Assembly: GCF_050589825.1 (NCBI RefSeq)
Contig: NZ_JBNGOZ010000001.1
Span: forward strand, 372,001 to 436,000
Source of the DNA: Carboxylicivirga longa
GTDB lineage: Bacteria > Bacteroidota > Bacteroidia > Bacteroidales > Marinilabiliaceae
DNA: 64,000 nucleotides
Direction of reading: 5' to 3'
The position numbers were made by a program, and so were the translations under genes. Below the pieces are notes generated by a model. That model saw nothing but the letters and a program-made list of their open reading frames with translations. It searched no databases and had not been told where the DNA came from. Below, one piece after another: positions 17,380-26,554 of the stretch (positions are counted from its first letter, which is position 1; each line of letters begins with the position of its first letter).

Positions 17380-19735
17380 CAACATTGATTTTGAATTAGA
17401 TACGTTTATTCAAAATCTCTATTATGAGATTCAATCTTTAGTGTATGCAGATGAAAATGGAGATTCTAAAGAAAATAAATTTACTGAATTTGTAATGGAA
17501 ACTCTTGCTGATGCAGGAGAGACAGAAGGTATTAGACTTTGCAACTATATTAAAGAGAATAAAAACGAAAATATCCAATTTAAAATCAATGGATATGCAC
17601 TTGAAGAAGGTTACGAAAACATTGACATCTTTATTTCTTCGTACAAAGATACTAATGAGATATACCGTCTGGGGAAAGCTGACTTTGAAAAATTAATGAA
17701 GTGGTCAACAGGATTCGTTAATGCTGCTCTGAAAGGGTATTTGGAAGATATTGAACCATCTTCGGAAGCTTATGGTTTGGCATCCATATTACATAAAAAC
17801 CGGAAGGAAATAATTAGGGTTAATGTTTTCATACTTTCCAATGGGGATATACCTCACGACCCGCCCAATAATTTTAAATTAAAAAGCCTTGAAGATATTC
17901 TGGTATCTTTTAAAATTTGGGATATTGAAAGACTGCATCGTCTAGCTCAGTCCAGTGGGAATAGAGAACCTATCGAGATAGATTTTGAGGAATTAATGGG
18001 AGAAGTTATTCCCTGTCTGGAAATGCCATCTCAAAATGAATTATATGAATGTTATTTAGCAATTGTACCTGGAAGTATACTTGCGAACCTTTACAGAAAT
18101 TACGGAACAAGACTTCTTGAAAGTAACGTCCGGGCTTTCCTGCAACAGACAGGAAAAGTTAACAGAGGAATTCGTGATACTATTAGGTTTGAGCCACATA
18201 TGTTTTTACCTTATAATAATGGGCTTGCTACCACAGCTCAGGAAGTAAAGACAAAGCTTAATAATGATGGGCATAAAGTAATTACTTCAATTAAGGACTT
18301 TCAAATTGTTAATGGAGGTCAAACTACAGCTTCATTATTTCATACTGCAAAAAAATATAAGGAAGCTGATATTTCAGATGTATTCGTTCAAATGAAATTG
18401 ACTGTAATCAAGGACGAAGAAAAGAAAAATGAAACAGTACCCTATATCTCTCGATATGCAAATAGTCAGAATAAAGTATCTGAACTGGATTTAACATCCA
18501 ATAGCCCATTCTTGCAACGCCTAGAGGAGTTATCAAGAACAACGTATGCAATAGATTCAGAAGACAAAAATAAACAAACTATATGGTTTTTTGAACGTGT
18601 TAAAGGACAATATAAAGAAGCTCTTAACAAGGAACCAACGAAAAGTAAACAGAATGCTTTTAAGTTAAAATATCCTAGAAATCAGATGATAATAAAATCT
18701 GATGTTTCAAAGCATATGAATATTTGGCATTTGAAACCTTTTCACGTTGCTAAAGGTTCTCAAAAGAACTATAACGCTTTCATGCGAGATGTAGATAAGG
18801 AGTTTTCAAAGAAGAAGCCAGGAAGGGTTTATTGGGAAGACCTTGTGGCTAATGCAATACTATTTCAGACAGCAGATAAGCTTTTTGGAAGAAAGAATCA
18901 GAACCCGATTGGTGACACAAACATCAAAGCACATACGGTAGCATATACATTATCCTATTTTCACTATATAACTAAAAATAAGCTTAATCTGGGTAAGATA
19001 TGGAATGACCAAATTATTGAGGAAGATTTGCAAAGGGAAGTGAAGAAGCTACTTGTATTTGTATATAACTTCTTTACGAATCTTGATGTCGCATTAATTA
19101 GTGAAGCTGTTAAGAGTGAAAAAGTTTGGGAACAACTAAAACTAAAATCATTTGAAAAAATTGATTTAGACGTTGTTAATAAATATTTGGTGTCAGATAC
19201 GGAATTCAAGCAACGTTATGAATCTAAATCAGATGAAGTTGCAGAAACTGAAAAATATAATACTCTTGAAGAGATTACTTCACTTGGTTTGAAGTTCTGG
19301 GATGGCATGTGTCTTTATATGTTACGAACTGACTACCTAAGCCAAGTTGAGCAAAATTACGTTTCTGGAATAAGAAGCAAACTTAAACGGAATGGGAATT
19401 TTACTGACGCAGAAATAAAAAAAGGGGGTGAAATTATTTCCAAATTGAAAGAACTTCATATTGACTTTAATGAAATAAGTTCGATTAGTAAATTATCTGA
19501 AAAAGAGACACTGGACCCATCTTTAGTCTACAATAGATTGAAATTGATTGATAAAGATACATGGAAGAAGGTGATTGATATTGGCGAACAAACGGGTAAG
19601 CTATCTTTTAATGAAGTTAGCGTTATTAAAACTGTAATTACAAAAGTCAAAAAACAAGAAAATATTGATTTAAAGCGCCTCGGTATTGTTAATGAATCTT
19701 TGGATAAAATTAAAAAGTTTGGAGTTAATGTATAA
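17369..19735 (+). CDS. AIPR family protein (abortive infection phage resistance)
   Basis: This 788-aa protein carries the AIPR signature: FLPYNNGLATTAQ at about residue 280, followed by FQIVNGGQTTASLF near 312 and the conserved NSQNKVSELDL segment. The family was named after lactococcal abortive infection; its mechanism is not settled. Its N-terminal region may contain another nuclease-like fold, which I cannot confirm. It ends the six-gene defence operon, with 220 bp of featureless AT-rich DNA after it. Confidence 0.9.
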   Translation: MKNNNIDFELDTFIQNLYYEIQSLVYADENGDSKENKFTEFVMETLADAGETEGIRLCNYIKENKNENIQFKINGYALEEGYENIDIFISSYKDTNEIYRLGKADFEKLMKWSTGFVNAALKGYLEDIEPSSEAYGLASILHKNRKEIIRVNVFILSNGDIPHDPPNNFKLKSLEDILVSFKIWDIERLHRLAQSSGNREPIEIDFEELMGEVIPCLEMPSQNELYECYLAIVPGSILANLYRNYGTRLLESNVRAFLQQTGKVNRGIRDTIRFEPHMFLPYNNGLATTAQEVKTKLNNDGHKVITSIKDFQIVNGGQTTASLFHTAKKYKEADISDVFVQMKLTVIKDEEKKNETVPYISRYANSQNKVSELDLTSNSPFLQRLEELSRTTYAIDSEDKNKQTIWFFERVKGQYKEALNKEPTKSKQNAFKLKYPRNQMIIKSDVSKHMNIWHLKPFHVAKGSQKNYNAFMRDVDKEFSKKKPGRVYWEDLVANAILFQTADKLFGRKNQNPIGDTNIKAHTVAYTLSYFHYITKNKLNLGKIWNDQIIEEDLQREVKKLLVFVYNFFTNLDVALISEAVKSEKVWEQLKLKSFEKIDLDVVNKYLVSDTEFKQRYESKSDEVAETEKYNTLEEITSLGLKFWDGMCLYMLRTDYLSQVEQNYVSGIRSKLKRNGNFTDAEIKKGGEIISKLKELHIDFNEISSISKLSEKETLDPSLVYNRLKLIDKDTWKKVIDIGEQTGKLSFNEVSVIKTVITKVKKQENIDLKRLGIVNESLDKIKKFGVNV

Positions 19736-19955
19736 AATATTCAATCTATTTAGAGAAAATATCTGTTTGTAAATTGAAAATCGAATGAATTTTTCAAACA
19801 AACTCTTCATCAATATAGCTAACCACAAGATTTACAAAAAATGGCAATAGAAAAGTATTAAGCCATGCAGAAGTATCGGCAGATTTTTGGAATGACAAAA
19901 AAGCATCTTTCCACTATATAACTTAGGATTACAAGTAAATAAAGATTAAATATAG

Positions 19956-20645
19956 ATGAAGATAAATACAAAACTACCACTTTCCAGACAAGTACTTATT
20001 GTGTCTTTACTAAGTTTGATTTGGATAGTTATTTATAAAATGATTCTGATAGATATTGAAGAATTCTTCCCAAAAGCCTATGAAGTTGGAGAAATTATGT
20101 ATGGTTTGACAGCATCAATAGTTGCTTCTTCTATTTTTTACTACATCGTTGTTTATAGACCAGCTAATGATAGATTTCACAAAGTAAAACCGTATATAGA
20201 GAAACGAATTAGTAGGTTTAAGCTTGATAATATTTTGATTGTACAGGATATTTATAATTACAAAGGATTAGAAGTACCGAAAATGTTACCGGAAAATTGG
20301 GAGGATTTCAGAACAGTATGTGATGGTATTCTTTTGACTTCAAAACCACCGATTATTCATGCAAATCCATCTTACCAACCTAAAAACTGGTTTGAGTACT
20401 TTGAATATTATATCGCTATTGAAGACAGTAATAAAAGGATGCTTTATAACTATTGGGAAGATGTTCCTATTGAGGTAAAAACTTTAATCGAAGAATTGCA
20501 GACCAATACATTTCATAGTGGTTTAAATCTTTACAAGCAAACTGGATATAGTAACAAGTTATATGATTTAGCTGGTCCTCTTTGGAATCATTTAAGTATA
20601 CTATCGAAGCTACCTGAGACACTGAATGAAAACTTGAAGATTTAG
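19956..20645 (+). CDS. Unknown membrane protein
   Basis: I do not recognise this 229-aa protein. It has two predicted membrane helices near the N-terminus (about residues 10-30, VLIVSLLSLIWIVIY, and 46-70, MYGLTASIVASSIFYYIVVY) and a soluble tail rich in aromatic residues. It stands alone between the defence island and the virion module, and could belong to either. A membrane-bound effector or sensor of the defence island is possible but unproven. Confidence 0.6.
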   Translation: MKINTKLPLSRQVLIVSLLSLIWIVIYKMILIDIEEFFPKAYEVGEIMYGLTASIVASSIFYYIVVYRPANDRFHKVKPYIEKRISRFKLDNILIVQDIYNYKGLEVPKMLPENWEDFRTVCDGILLTSKPPIIHANPSYQPKNWFEYFEYYIAIEDSNKRMLYNYWEDVPIEVKTLIEELQTNTFHSGLNLYKQTGYSNKLYDLAGPLWNHLSILSKLPETLNENLKI

Positions 20646-20733
20646 ATATAATTGTGAACAAAAATAACCAATTCTAAGCACATCTACTTTATTCTAACCA
20701 AATACAGCCAGCTCTCCACCTAAAGCCCACTAT

Positions 20734-23268
20734 ATGTTTGTTTCCATTATGGAAGCAAGCACGAAGAAAATTCTAGGCACATTAGCAGTTGTTGCAGCCG
20801 TTGGCGGTGGCTTTTACCTGATAAAGAAAGGTAAAAAGATTCTCTCCGGTGCAAAGATGAACTTTGCCCTATTAGGATTCCGCATACACAAAATGAACTT
20901 GCAGGAAGTCCAATTTGCTGTAAAACTTCGCTGTTATAACCCCACTAATGCTCCCATCACATTAGCCGTTAACCAGGTAGTTGCAAACTATAAAGGTTCG
21001 GCAATTGCTTATTCCACTCCCGACATTAAAGGTCTTACCGTTGGAGCTGGCTCTACACAAGAGCCTGAAATCCTGTTTCAAGTGCCATATCTCAACCTTG
21101 TAGGAAAAGGTTTATCCACAGCATTGCTTCAAAACACCGCACAGCTAAAAGCAGACATGAGCTTTACTCTTTCGCTAAGCATTAATGGCGAAACCATCAC
21201 CACCACGCAAAATTTAACAGACGATAATATGAACGGATTAGCATTGGGCGAATTAGGCATTGTGTCTGGCCCACGTAATACACAGGACGGTCGTAAGTTC
21301 AACCACCTGATAAAAAAGGCATCCGGCACAGATGTATTTGTAAAAAACGGCAATGTCCTGGAAACCGTTGAAAGTTGTATTGAAATTATAGCCGAACACT
21401 TCCGTGAAGTAGAGGAACTAGCCTCCATGTTGCAAGGTGATAACATGAAAGCATCCTGTAAAAACATCTTTGATTTTTCATACAAGTATCTCCAATATCA
21501 TAAAGACAAAGACGGCACAGAGCAACTTCGTACCCCTGCACGTTCATGGTTGGACGGACAAATGAGGTTCAAACAAAAAGGCATAAAATCAGCAGGGATT
21601 GACTGTGACGATTACAGCATTTTTGTGGGTTCGCTTTTAAAGAACCTGGGTATTCCGTTCAAGCTTCGTATTACTAAGTATGACGGTAAAAAGAACTTTC
21701 AGCATATCTATGTTATTGTTCCTGCCTTGGGTGATTCAGAGGATGAAATTGTGATTGACCCGGTACTATCAAAATTCGATTATCAGAAGCCATACAGCTT
21801 TGAGCAATCCAACTTTGATATGTCCCCTGTTCAGATAGCTGGACTAAAAGGAATTGATGGTTTGACAGGTTCAAGTTCTTTAGGCTTACCAATTTCTATT
21901 CTATCAGGTATTGATTTAGCAGGAGGTCATCAGGCACAAGCCGACCATGAAGAACTTATCGCTATAGTATCAGGCGTTGACTTTGACGATGCCATTAACG
22001 GATTGGGTGATGCAGACGATGCTACTTATCGCTATTTAGTCCGCACTCGGAATTTCCTTTTAAAGAATAAGGAGAACAAGGATAAAATGGCGCATATCCA
22101 AAACCCTGACCAATTTATTTCCATGTTGGACCAGGCTATTAAGTTTTGGAATACACCACAGCGAGATAAAGTACTGGCCAAATTGGAAAGCATCGAAGCC
22201 AGACTTGCACAAAAAGGACTGATAAAGTACGATATAGATGCCGTTGAAGGGTTAGCAGAATTGGATGATTTAGATGAATCCATTGATGGCTTAAACGGAG
22301 ACAGAGGTTTAGGTGGATTCTTTAAGTCACTAAAGCGAATCGGTAGAAAGATTGGTAAAGGCATAAGGAAGGCTGCTAAAAAAGTTGGTAAAGTCGCCAA
22401 GAAAGTAGCTAAAGCCATCGTCCGATTTAATCCGTTATCAATTGCTATACGTAACGGACTGTTAGCAGCATTACGATTGAACATGTTCGGCATTGCCAAG
22501 AAACTTCAATACGCATACTTACCAGACCAGATGGCATCAAAATATAACATTGATGCAAAAAAATTAAAGGACTTAAAGAAACGCCACAGACGTGTACGCA
22601 AGCTATTTAAAGGATTGCAAGGCAGGGAAAAGAACCTGAGAAAAGCAATCCTGAAAGGAGCTAAACAAAAAAGCCGAGACTTCTCATTGAAGGGCGTTGA
22701 TGGTTTATTGGCTGATTTGCAAGGATTGGAAGCAATCGGAGAATTTGGTGAATTAGGACAGATGGGTGCAGTGGCTACCGCAGCATCGGTTGGTGCAGCA
22801 ACAGGTGTATTGGCAAAAATCAAAAGTTGGCTAAAACCTGTAAAAAACATCTTCACAAAAATCAAGAGCAAGTTTTCCAAGGCTAAAAAAGTCAAAAATA
22901 CGGTATCACAGTATGTGCCATCAAATTCAGACACACAGGTTCAGGAAGCAAGTCATTACGTAGCTCCGCAGACCAGCAGTTATACCCCACAACTAATGGT
23001 CAATTCAAGTAGTTATTTGCCACAGGCTCTACCCCACACAACATCTGTTACACCATTTGTTTCACCATCAGTTCCACAAAGAGCTACTCAAACTAAAAAA
23101 GGCATGAGTAAAGGAACAAAAATAGGTATCGGTATAGGAGCATTGGCATTGATTGGTACTGGTGCATACTTTGCTTTCCGCAAAAAGGACGATGAAGAGC
23201 CAAAGCGTCAATCCCAATCAAAGAAACCTTCTTCCAAAAAGGCATTAGGAAGCATAGAATTACAGTAA
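20734..23268 (+). CDS. Transglutaminase-fold, membrane-anchored probable virion protein
   Basis: This 844-aa multi-part protein has, in order: a membrane helix (ILGTLAVVAAVGGGFYL); a LEA14/WHy-like domain at about 45-145 (LRCYNPTNAPITLAVNQ); a transglutaminase-like core with Cys291 (IDCDDYS), His324 (FQHIY) and Asp342 (VIDPV); helical acidic segments; a strongly cationic amphipathic region (FKSLKRIGRKIGKGIRKA onward); and a C-terminal membrane helix (IGIGIGALALIGTGAYFAF) with a charged tail. An ATG at 20749 is an equally good start. Transglutaminase folds can be cysteine peptidases or cross-linking enzymes, so a role in virion maturation, cell-wall penetration or membrane passage is possible. 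It heads a block of tightly spaced genes that look structural. A hairpin (23265-23271 with 23279-23285) spans its stop. Confidence 0.75.
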   Translation: MFVSIMEASTKKILGTLAVVAAVGGGFYLIKKGKKILSGAKMNFALLGFRIHKMNLQEVQFAVKLRCYNPTNAPITLAVNQVVANYKGSAIAYSTPDIKGLTVGAGSTQEPEILFQVPYLNLVGKGLSTALLQNTAQLKADMSFTLSLSINGETITTTQNLTDDNMNGLALGELGIVSGPRNTQDGRKFNHLIKKASGTDVFVKNGNVLETVESCIEIIAEHFREVEELASMLQGDNMKASCKNIFDFSYKYLQYHKDKDGTEQLRTPARSWLDGQMRFKQKGIKSAGIDCDDYSIFVGSLLKNLGIPFKLRITKYDGKKNFQHIYVIVPALGDSEDEIVIDPVLSKFDYQKPYSFEQSNFDMSPVQIAGLKGIDGLTGSSSLGLPISILSGIDLAGGHQAQADHEELIAIVSGVDFDDAINGLGDADDATYRYLVRTRNFLLKNKENKDKMAHIQNPDQFISMLDQAIKFWNTPQRDKVLAKLESIEARLAQKGLIKYDIDAVEGLAELDDLDESIDGLNGDRGLGGFFKSLKRIGRKIGKGIRKAAKKVGKVAKKVAKAIVRFNPLSIAIRNGLLAALRLNMFGIAKKLQYAYLPDQMASKYNIDAKKLKDLKKRHRRVRKLFKGLQGREKNLRKAILKGAKQKSRDFSLKGVDGLLADLQGLEAIGEFGELGQMGAVATAASVGAATGVLAKIKSWLKPVKNIFTKIKSKFSKAKKVKNTVSQYVPSNSDTQVQEASHYVAPQTSSYTPQLMVNSSSYLPQALPHTTSVTPFVSPSVPQRATQTKKGMSKGTKIGIGIGALALIGTGAYFAFRKKDDEEPKRQSQSKKPSSKKALGSIELQ

Positions 23269-23315
23269 GGCAAGGTGCGCCTTACCTCATAATCAATAAC
23301 TAAAAATTAGTAAAC

Positions 23316-23981
23316 ATGGCAGTTAAGAAAACAACGTCAGGTGGTAGGTCTACAGCTACCAAGATTGACTTTATGAAAGCTACCAACGACATAGGCAAGC
23401 CCATTGCTGCCGTCATGGGCTTTGGTGGTGGAAAGTACATTTTAAATAAAGTAATAAAAAGCTCGACTGTAAGCGGTCTTTTGGGCAACGACATGAAAGG
23501 CTATGCTGCCCCCGCTGCATTGGCGTTAGGGGCACTTGTCGGACAACAGTTCACTAAAAATGAGTATGTCAAAATGGGCTTATATGGTGCAGCTGGAGCA
23601 GGTGTTGAAGCTATTATCAAGAAGGCAACAGGAAAAACTATTCTTCAAGGCTTATCCGGATTGATGGGAGATGACATTGAAGATGTGGAATACGAAGATG
23701 TAACCGGGTTACAAGCCCTGAATCCAATCACACAAGCTCTTCCGGCAGCGGATATCGACATTGAACGTGAAATAGAAGCCTCTGTTTCAGGCGCAGCAGA
23801 AGATTACTCTATGAGTGACGAGCCTATGGGAAGTGCAGCAGCCGACTATGCAATGAGCGATGAACCTATCGGCAAAACAGACTATCCGGAGGATGAAGAA
23901 CCTCAAATCGGTAAGATTAAAGACATCGACCCAGACAGTATGGACTATGACATCTTTTCGGGCGATATGATGGCATCCTGA
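23316..23981 (+). CDS. Unknown Gly/Ala-rich membrane protein, probable virion component
   Basis: I do not recognise this 221-aa protein. The N-terminal half has hydrophobic Gly/Ala-rich stretches (AAPAALALGALVGQQF and MGLYGAAGAGVEAII). The C-terminal half is acidic and contains two similar segments, YSMSDEPMG and YAMSDEPIG. A GLSGLMGDD...VTGLQAL region resembles motifs in neighbouring proteins. It could be an inner-membrane or capsid-associated virion protein. Confidence 0.6.
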   Translation: MAVKKTTSGGRSTATKIDFMKATNDIGKPIAAVMGFGGGKYILNKVIKSSTVSGLLGNDMKGYAAPAALALGALVGQQFTKNEYVKMGLYGAAGAGVEAIIKKATGKTILQGLSGLMGDDIEDVEYEDVTGLQALNPITQALPAADIDIEREIEASVSGAAEDYSMSDEPMGSAAADYAMSDEPIGKTDYPEDEEPQIGKIKDIDPDSMDYDIFSGDMMAS

Positions 23982-24042
23982 TTCATTCACAACTAATCAA
24001 TTCAATTTATAACAGGCTATTGAGCCACAAAAACAAATTATC

Positions 24043-24888
24043 ATGGCAGAGATTAATGAGCAAAATGATTTGTACCCTTCAATGGAAGATATAGAAGGTT
24101 TAGAAGAAGCGATTCTCGATAAGGAAGAGGATTCCCTGGACAAAGAAGACGACCAGGATGATGCTACGGAAGGCATCGGAGAACTCGGACGTTCGAGACG
24201 TAGAAGAAGACGCAGAAGCCGTAGAGGTCGCAGACGCAGTTACCGCAAACGTGCTGTTCGCAGGTCGTACAATGCAGGTCGCAGAAGTACCGCTGTAAAA
24301 ACAGGTTTAACAACTCAATTGACTTCAAAAGGTCAGTTTGAATTGCGCAGACAGCAGCTTCCGGCAGAGATTCAAAAAGCGTTGAAAGATGCACGTATGC
24401 AGACCGTTGATACGGCAATCTATACCATTAAGTCGGTTAAGGACAAGTCCGATATTGATTTGATGGAAGCATCGGATGATAAGAAGGCTGGTCGCACCAA
24501 CCTGAACCGTGCGCAGTTGGATTCAGGAAAGTATTTCTTGCTGACTGACATTGTTCTTGAGTATGCTCACGGTGCATCGGAAGAAGATAACGACCCGGCA
24601 GATTTCGCATTCGGTCAGTTTGCGCTTCCTGCACAAATCCTTAACGGAACATTCGAGATGACTTTGGGAACTAAGGTGATTCTTCCTGAAATCTCATGTG
24701 CGGTATTCGATGATACCGATACAACCAAGCGTAAATTCCAGTACAAATTGGCTAATCCAAAGTGGTTAAAGCCATCAATGGACATCACGCCAAAGCTGAA
24801 CATGCCAAAAGCTATCAACAACAGCGACAAGGTTTTTAACCCGGCTGTTAAAATAACCTTATTGGGTACAATCACTGAGAAAGCATAG
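24043..24888 (+). CDS. Candidate major coat protein with Arg-rich N-terminus
   Basis: In this 281-aa protein, residues 1-45 are very acidic. Residues 48-90 hold a long arginine tract (GRSRRRRRRRSRRG and more). Residues 100-281 look beta-rich, with alternating hydrophobic residues and no enzyme motif (ILNGTFEMTLGTKVILPEIS, NPAVKITLLGTI). An Arg-rich arm followed by a beta domain is the usual plan of small jelly-roll coat proteins that bind genome on the inside. It sits mid-cluster and is followed by a hairpin that could limit downstream transcription, as expected for an abundant protein. No sequence homology is claimed; a nucleic-acid-binding core protein is the alternative. Confidence 0.5.
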   Translation: MAEINEQNDLYPSMEDIEGLEEAILDKEEDSLDKEDDQDDATEGIGELGRSRRRRRRRSRRGRRRSYRKRAVRRSYNAGRRSTAVKTGLTTQLTSKGQFELRRQQLPAEIQKALKDARMQTVDTAIYTIKSVKDKSDIDLMEASDDKKAGRTNLNRAQLDSGKYFLLTDIVLEYAHGASEEDNDPADFAFGQFALPAQILNGTFEMTLGTKVILPEISCAVFDDTDTTKRKFQYKLANPKWLKPSMDITPKLNMPKAINNSDKVFNPAVKITLLGTITEKA

Positions 24889-24916
24889 TTTTTTGGGTAT
24901 GCCATAATCGTTAGAG

Positions 24917-24949
24917 GGGGCGGTCGCAATACTTGCTTCCGTCCCTTTT
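24917..24949 (+). terminator. Possible attenuator after the candidate coat gene
   Basis: GGGGCGG (24917-24923) can pair with CCGTCCC (24939-24945, one G-T pair), followed by TTTT. The genes beyond continue on the same strand, so it may reduce rather than stop transcription. Confidence 0.5.
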
Positions 24950-24968
24950 CTCTTAATCACTTATACTA

Positions 24969-25355
24969 ATGGAAGTACACGACAATAAAATAAAGAAACT
25001 ACAGGTTGTAAAATTCGAGGTTAAAAAAGGAGAAACCTTTGAGTTCAACGGCAATACCAAAACAGAGCATGACCGCATCAAGGGTATGTTCCTCCGCTTG
25101 TCCAATCAACAAGCCCTACCGGGTTCAACACTTCGAGCGTGGATAGATGATACTGAAATAATCCCCGATGATACCGAGGTAGCTCTTCTTCATCACAATG
25201 ATGATATGAGTATCAAAGACGTGACGTTTCCTGTGAATGAAAAAGCCAAGAACAGCCCTATCAGAATCATATACAAAGATGATAGCGAGAACCTGGCTGT
25301 TAATGACAGTTACCATGTGCGTGTGTATCTGCTTGCCGAAGTGGATAATTCATAA
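24969..25355 (+). CDS. Unknown small protein, possible virion protein
   Basis: This 128-aa, mostly beta-type protein (KKLQVVKFEVKKGETFEF, then RIIYKDDSENLAVNDSYHVR) has no signal peptide, membrane helix or recognisable motif. It lies in the middle of the candidate structural genes, 18 bp ahead of the next. A second beta-barrel capsid component is one possibility, based only on position and predicted secondary structure. Confidence 0.55.
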   Translation: MEVHDNKIKKLQVVKFEVKKGETFEFNGNTKTEHDRIKGMFLRLSNQQALPGSTLRAWIDDTEIIPDDTEVALLHHNDDMSIKDVTFPVNEKAKNSPIRIIYKDDSENLAVNDSYHVRVYLLAEVDNS

Positions 25356-25373
25356 TTTCCCAATACTCCCGAT

Positions 25374-26210
25374 ATGAAACGATATTTTGTAATTACGCAT
25401 AAGTCCGAGGACAATAACCACATCAACGCACAGGATTTGCTCCCGGCTTCCTGCAAGTTGATAACTGGTTTGGCTGTTATCGCCACCGTTAAAAAGCAAA
25501 CAGAGTTGATTGATGTAGTGGAGAGCCTTGCTTTCCCACAAGCATTGATTACAGACCTTTTAAACGATGAGCAGATTACGGACTTGTTCTACTCCTATTT
25601 ACGCACACGAGCAGATGAATATGATAGTCGTGCATTCTTTGAAAGCGACATCTTACCTGAAATTATTAGGGTACTGACCAATGGTATTGTTTATTCGTGT
25701 CTGGATAAAGATGAGCAACAGGAACTAAGTCACCATATTGCCCATGTATTCAATGAACAATTTACCGATTACATTTACAACGAATCCAATCTGTTTGTTA
25801 GAGGTCAGGGAATGACCAACCTTGAGTTTTCTGATTTTATCGCCCAACAAACATTGGTGTTTACCTACCAGCACAAAGATGAGTTGTTCAAAAGAACCAT
25901 CAAGGCTTACAAGCAGCCGGAACCATACGAGTGTGGCAACATCAGTTTATTGGTAAACGGTAACAGCTTCTTGCTTCGTGACTACATGGTTACGGCAAAC
26001 AGAAAAATCAAGTATCTCAGCAAAGAGATTATCCCTTTCCATGAGCCTTTGGAGGTGAACAGCAACATCTACACGGTATTCAAGAGCAACAAGAATAGCG
26101 AGGAAAATATCCTTACCATCAGGATTTACATCGAGTACGAAGCCCCATCGAAGAAAGAACTGCAATTGTCGAACATTAATCCGGAGGAAGTAACCAATGA
26201 ACACGAGTGA
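25374..26210 (+). CDS. Unknown protein of the virion module
   Basis: I do not recognise this 278-aa protein. The first two thirds are helical and acidic (QALITDLLNDEQITDLFYSY); the last third looks beta-rich (GNISLLVNGNSFLLRDYMV, NSEENILTIRIYIEY). It overlaps the next gene by 14 bases, so their products are probably made together and may interact. Confidence 0.6.
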   Translation: MKRYFVITHKSEDNNHINAQDLLPASCKLITGLAVIATVKKQTELIDVVESLAFPQALITDLLNDEQITDLFYSYLRTRADEYDSRAFFESDILPEIIRVLTNGIVYSCLDKDEQQELSHHIAHVFNEQFTDYIYNESNLFVRGQGMTNLEFSDFIAQQTLVFTYQHKDELFKRTIKAYKQPEPYECGNISLLVNGNSFLLRDYMVTANRKIKYLSKEIIPFHEPLEVNSNIYTVFKSNKNSEENILTIRIYIEYEAPSKKELQLSNINPEEVTNEHE

Positions 26211-26547
26211 GTTATTACATACCATTGCCAAAGACCGCATTGCAGGACTGCGAACCATTGACAGTTACCAGTTGAAACCAACCGTGATTCGAGTTACAAG
26301 TCCCGATATGTCCCTTGACCTGAAAAACGACATGTGGATTCTGAACACTAAAGGTCTTCCCGGTTCCATTGATGAATTGGAAATGATAAGCAGCGATAAC
26401 GTGTTTAGTGCTACACCCGAAGAATACGACTTTATGGATGAGTACCGCTACCAGGTATTCACCGATTACATAGACATCAAAACCCAAGCGGAAAGTTTCA
26501 AGCCTTACCGATTGGAGTTTGTAAAGATTATTCCCCACCGAAATTAA
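26197..26547 (+). CDS. Unknown small protein of the virion module
   Basis: This 116-aa protein has no membrane segment or known motif. It is beta-rich in the middle (PTVIRVTSPDMSLDLKNDMW) and acidic. Its start lies inside the preceding gene and the next gene follows after seven bases, which places it firmly in one operon with the structural candidates. Confidence 0.6.
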   Translation: MNTSELLHTIAKDRIAGLRTIDSYQLKPTVIRVTSPDMSLDLKNDMWILNTKGLPGSIDELEMISSDNVFSATPEEYDFMDEYRYQVFTDYIDIKTQAESFKPYRLEFVKIIPHRN

Positions 26548-26554
26548 TACAGCC

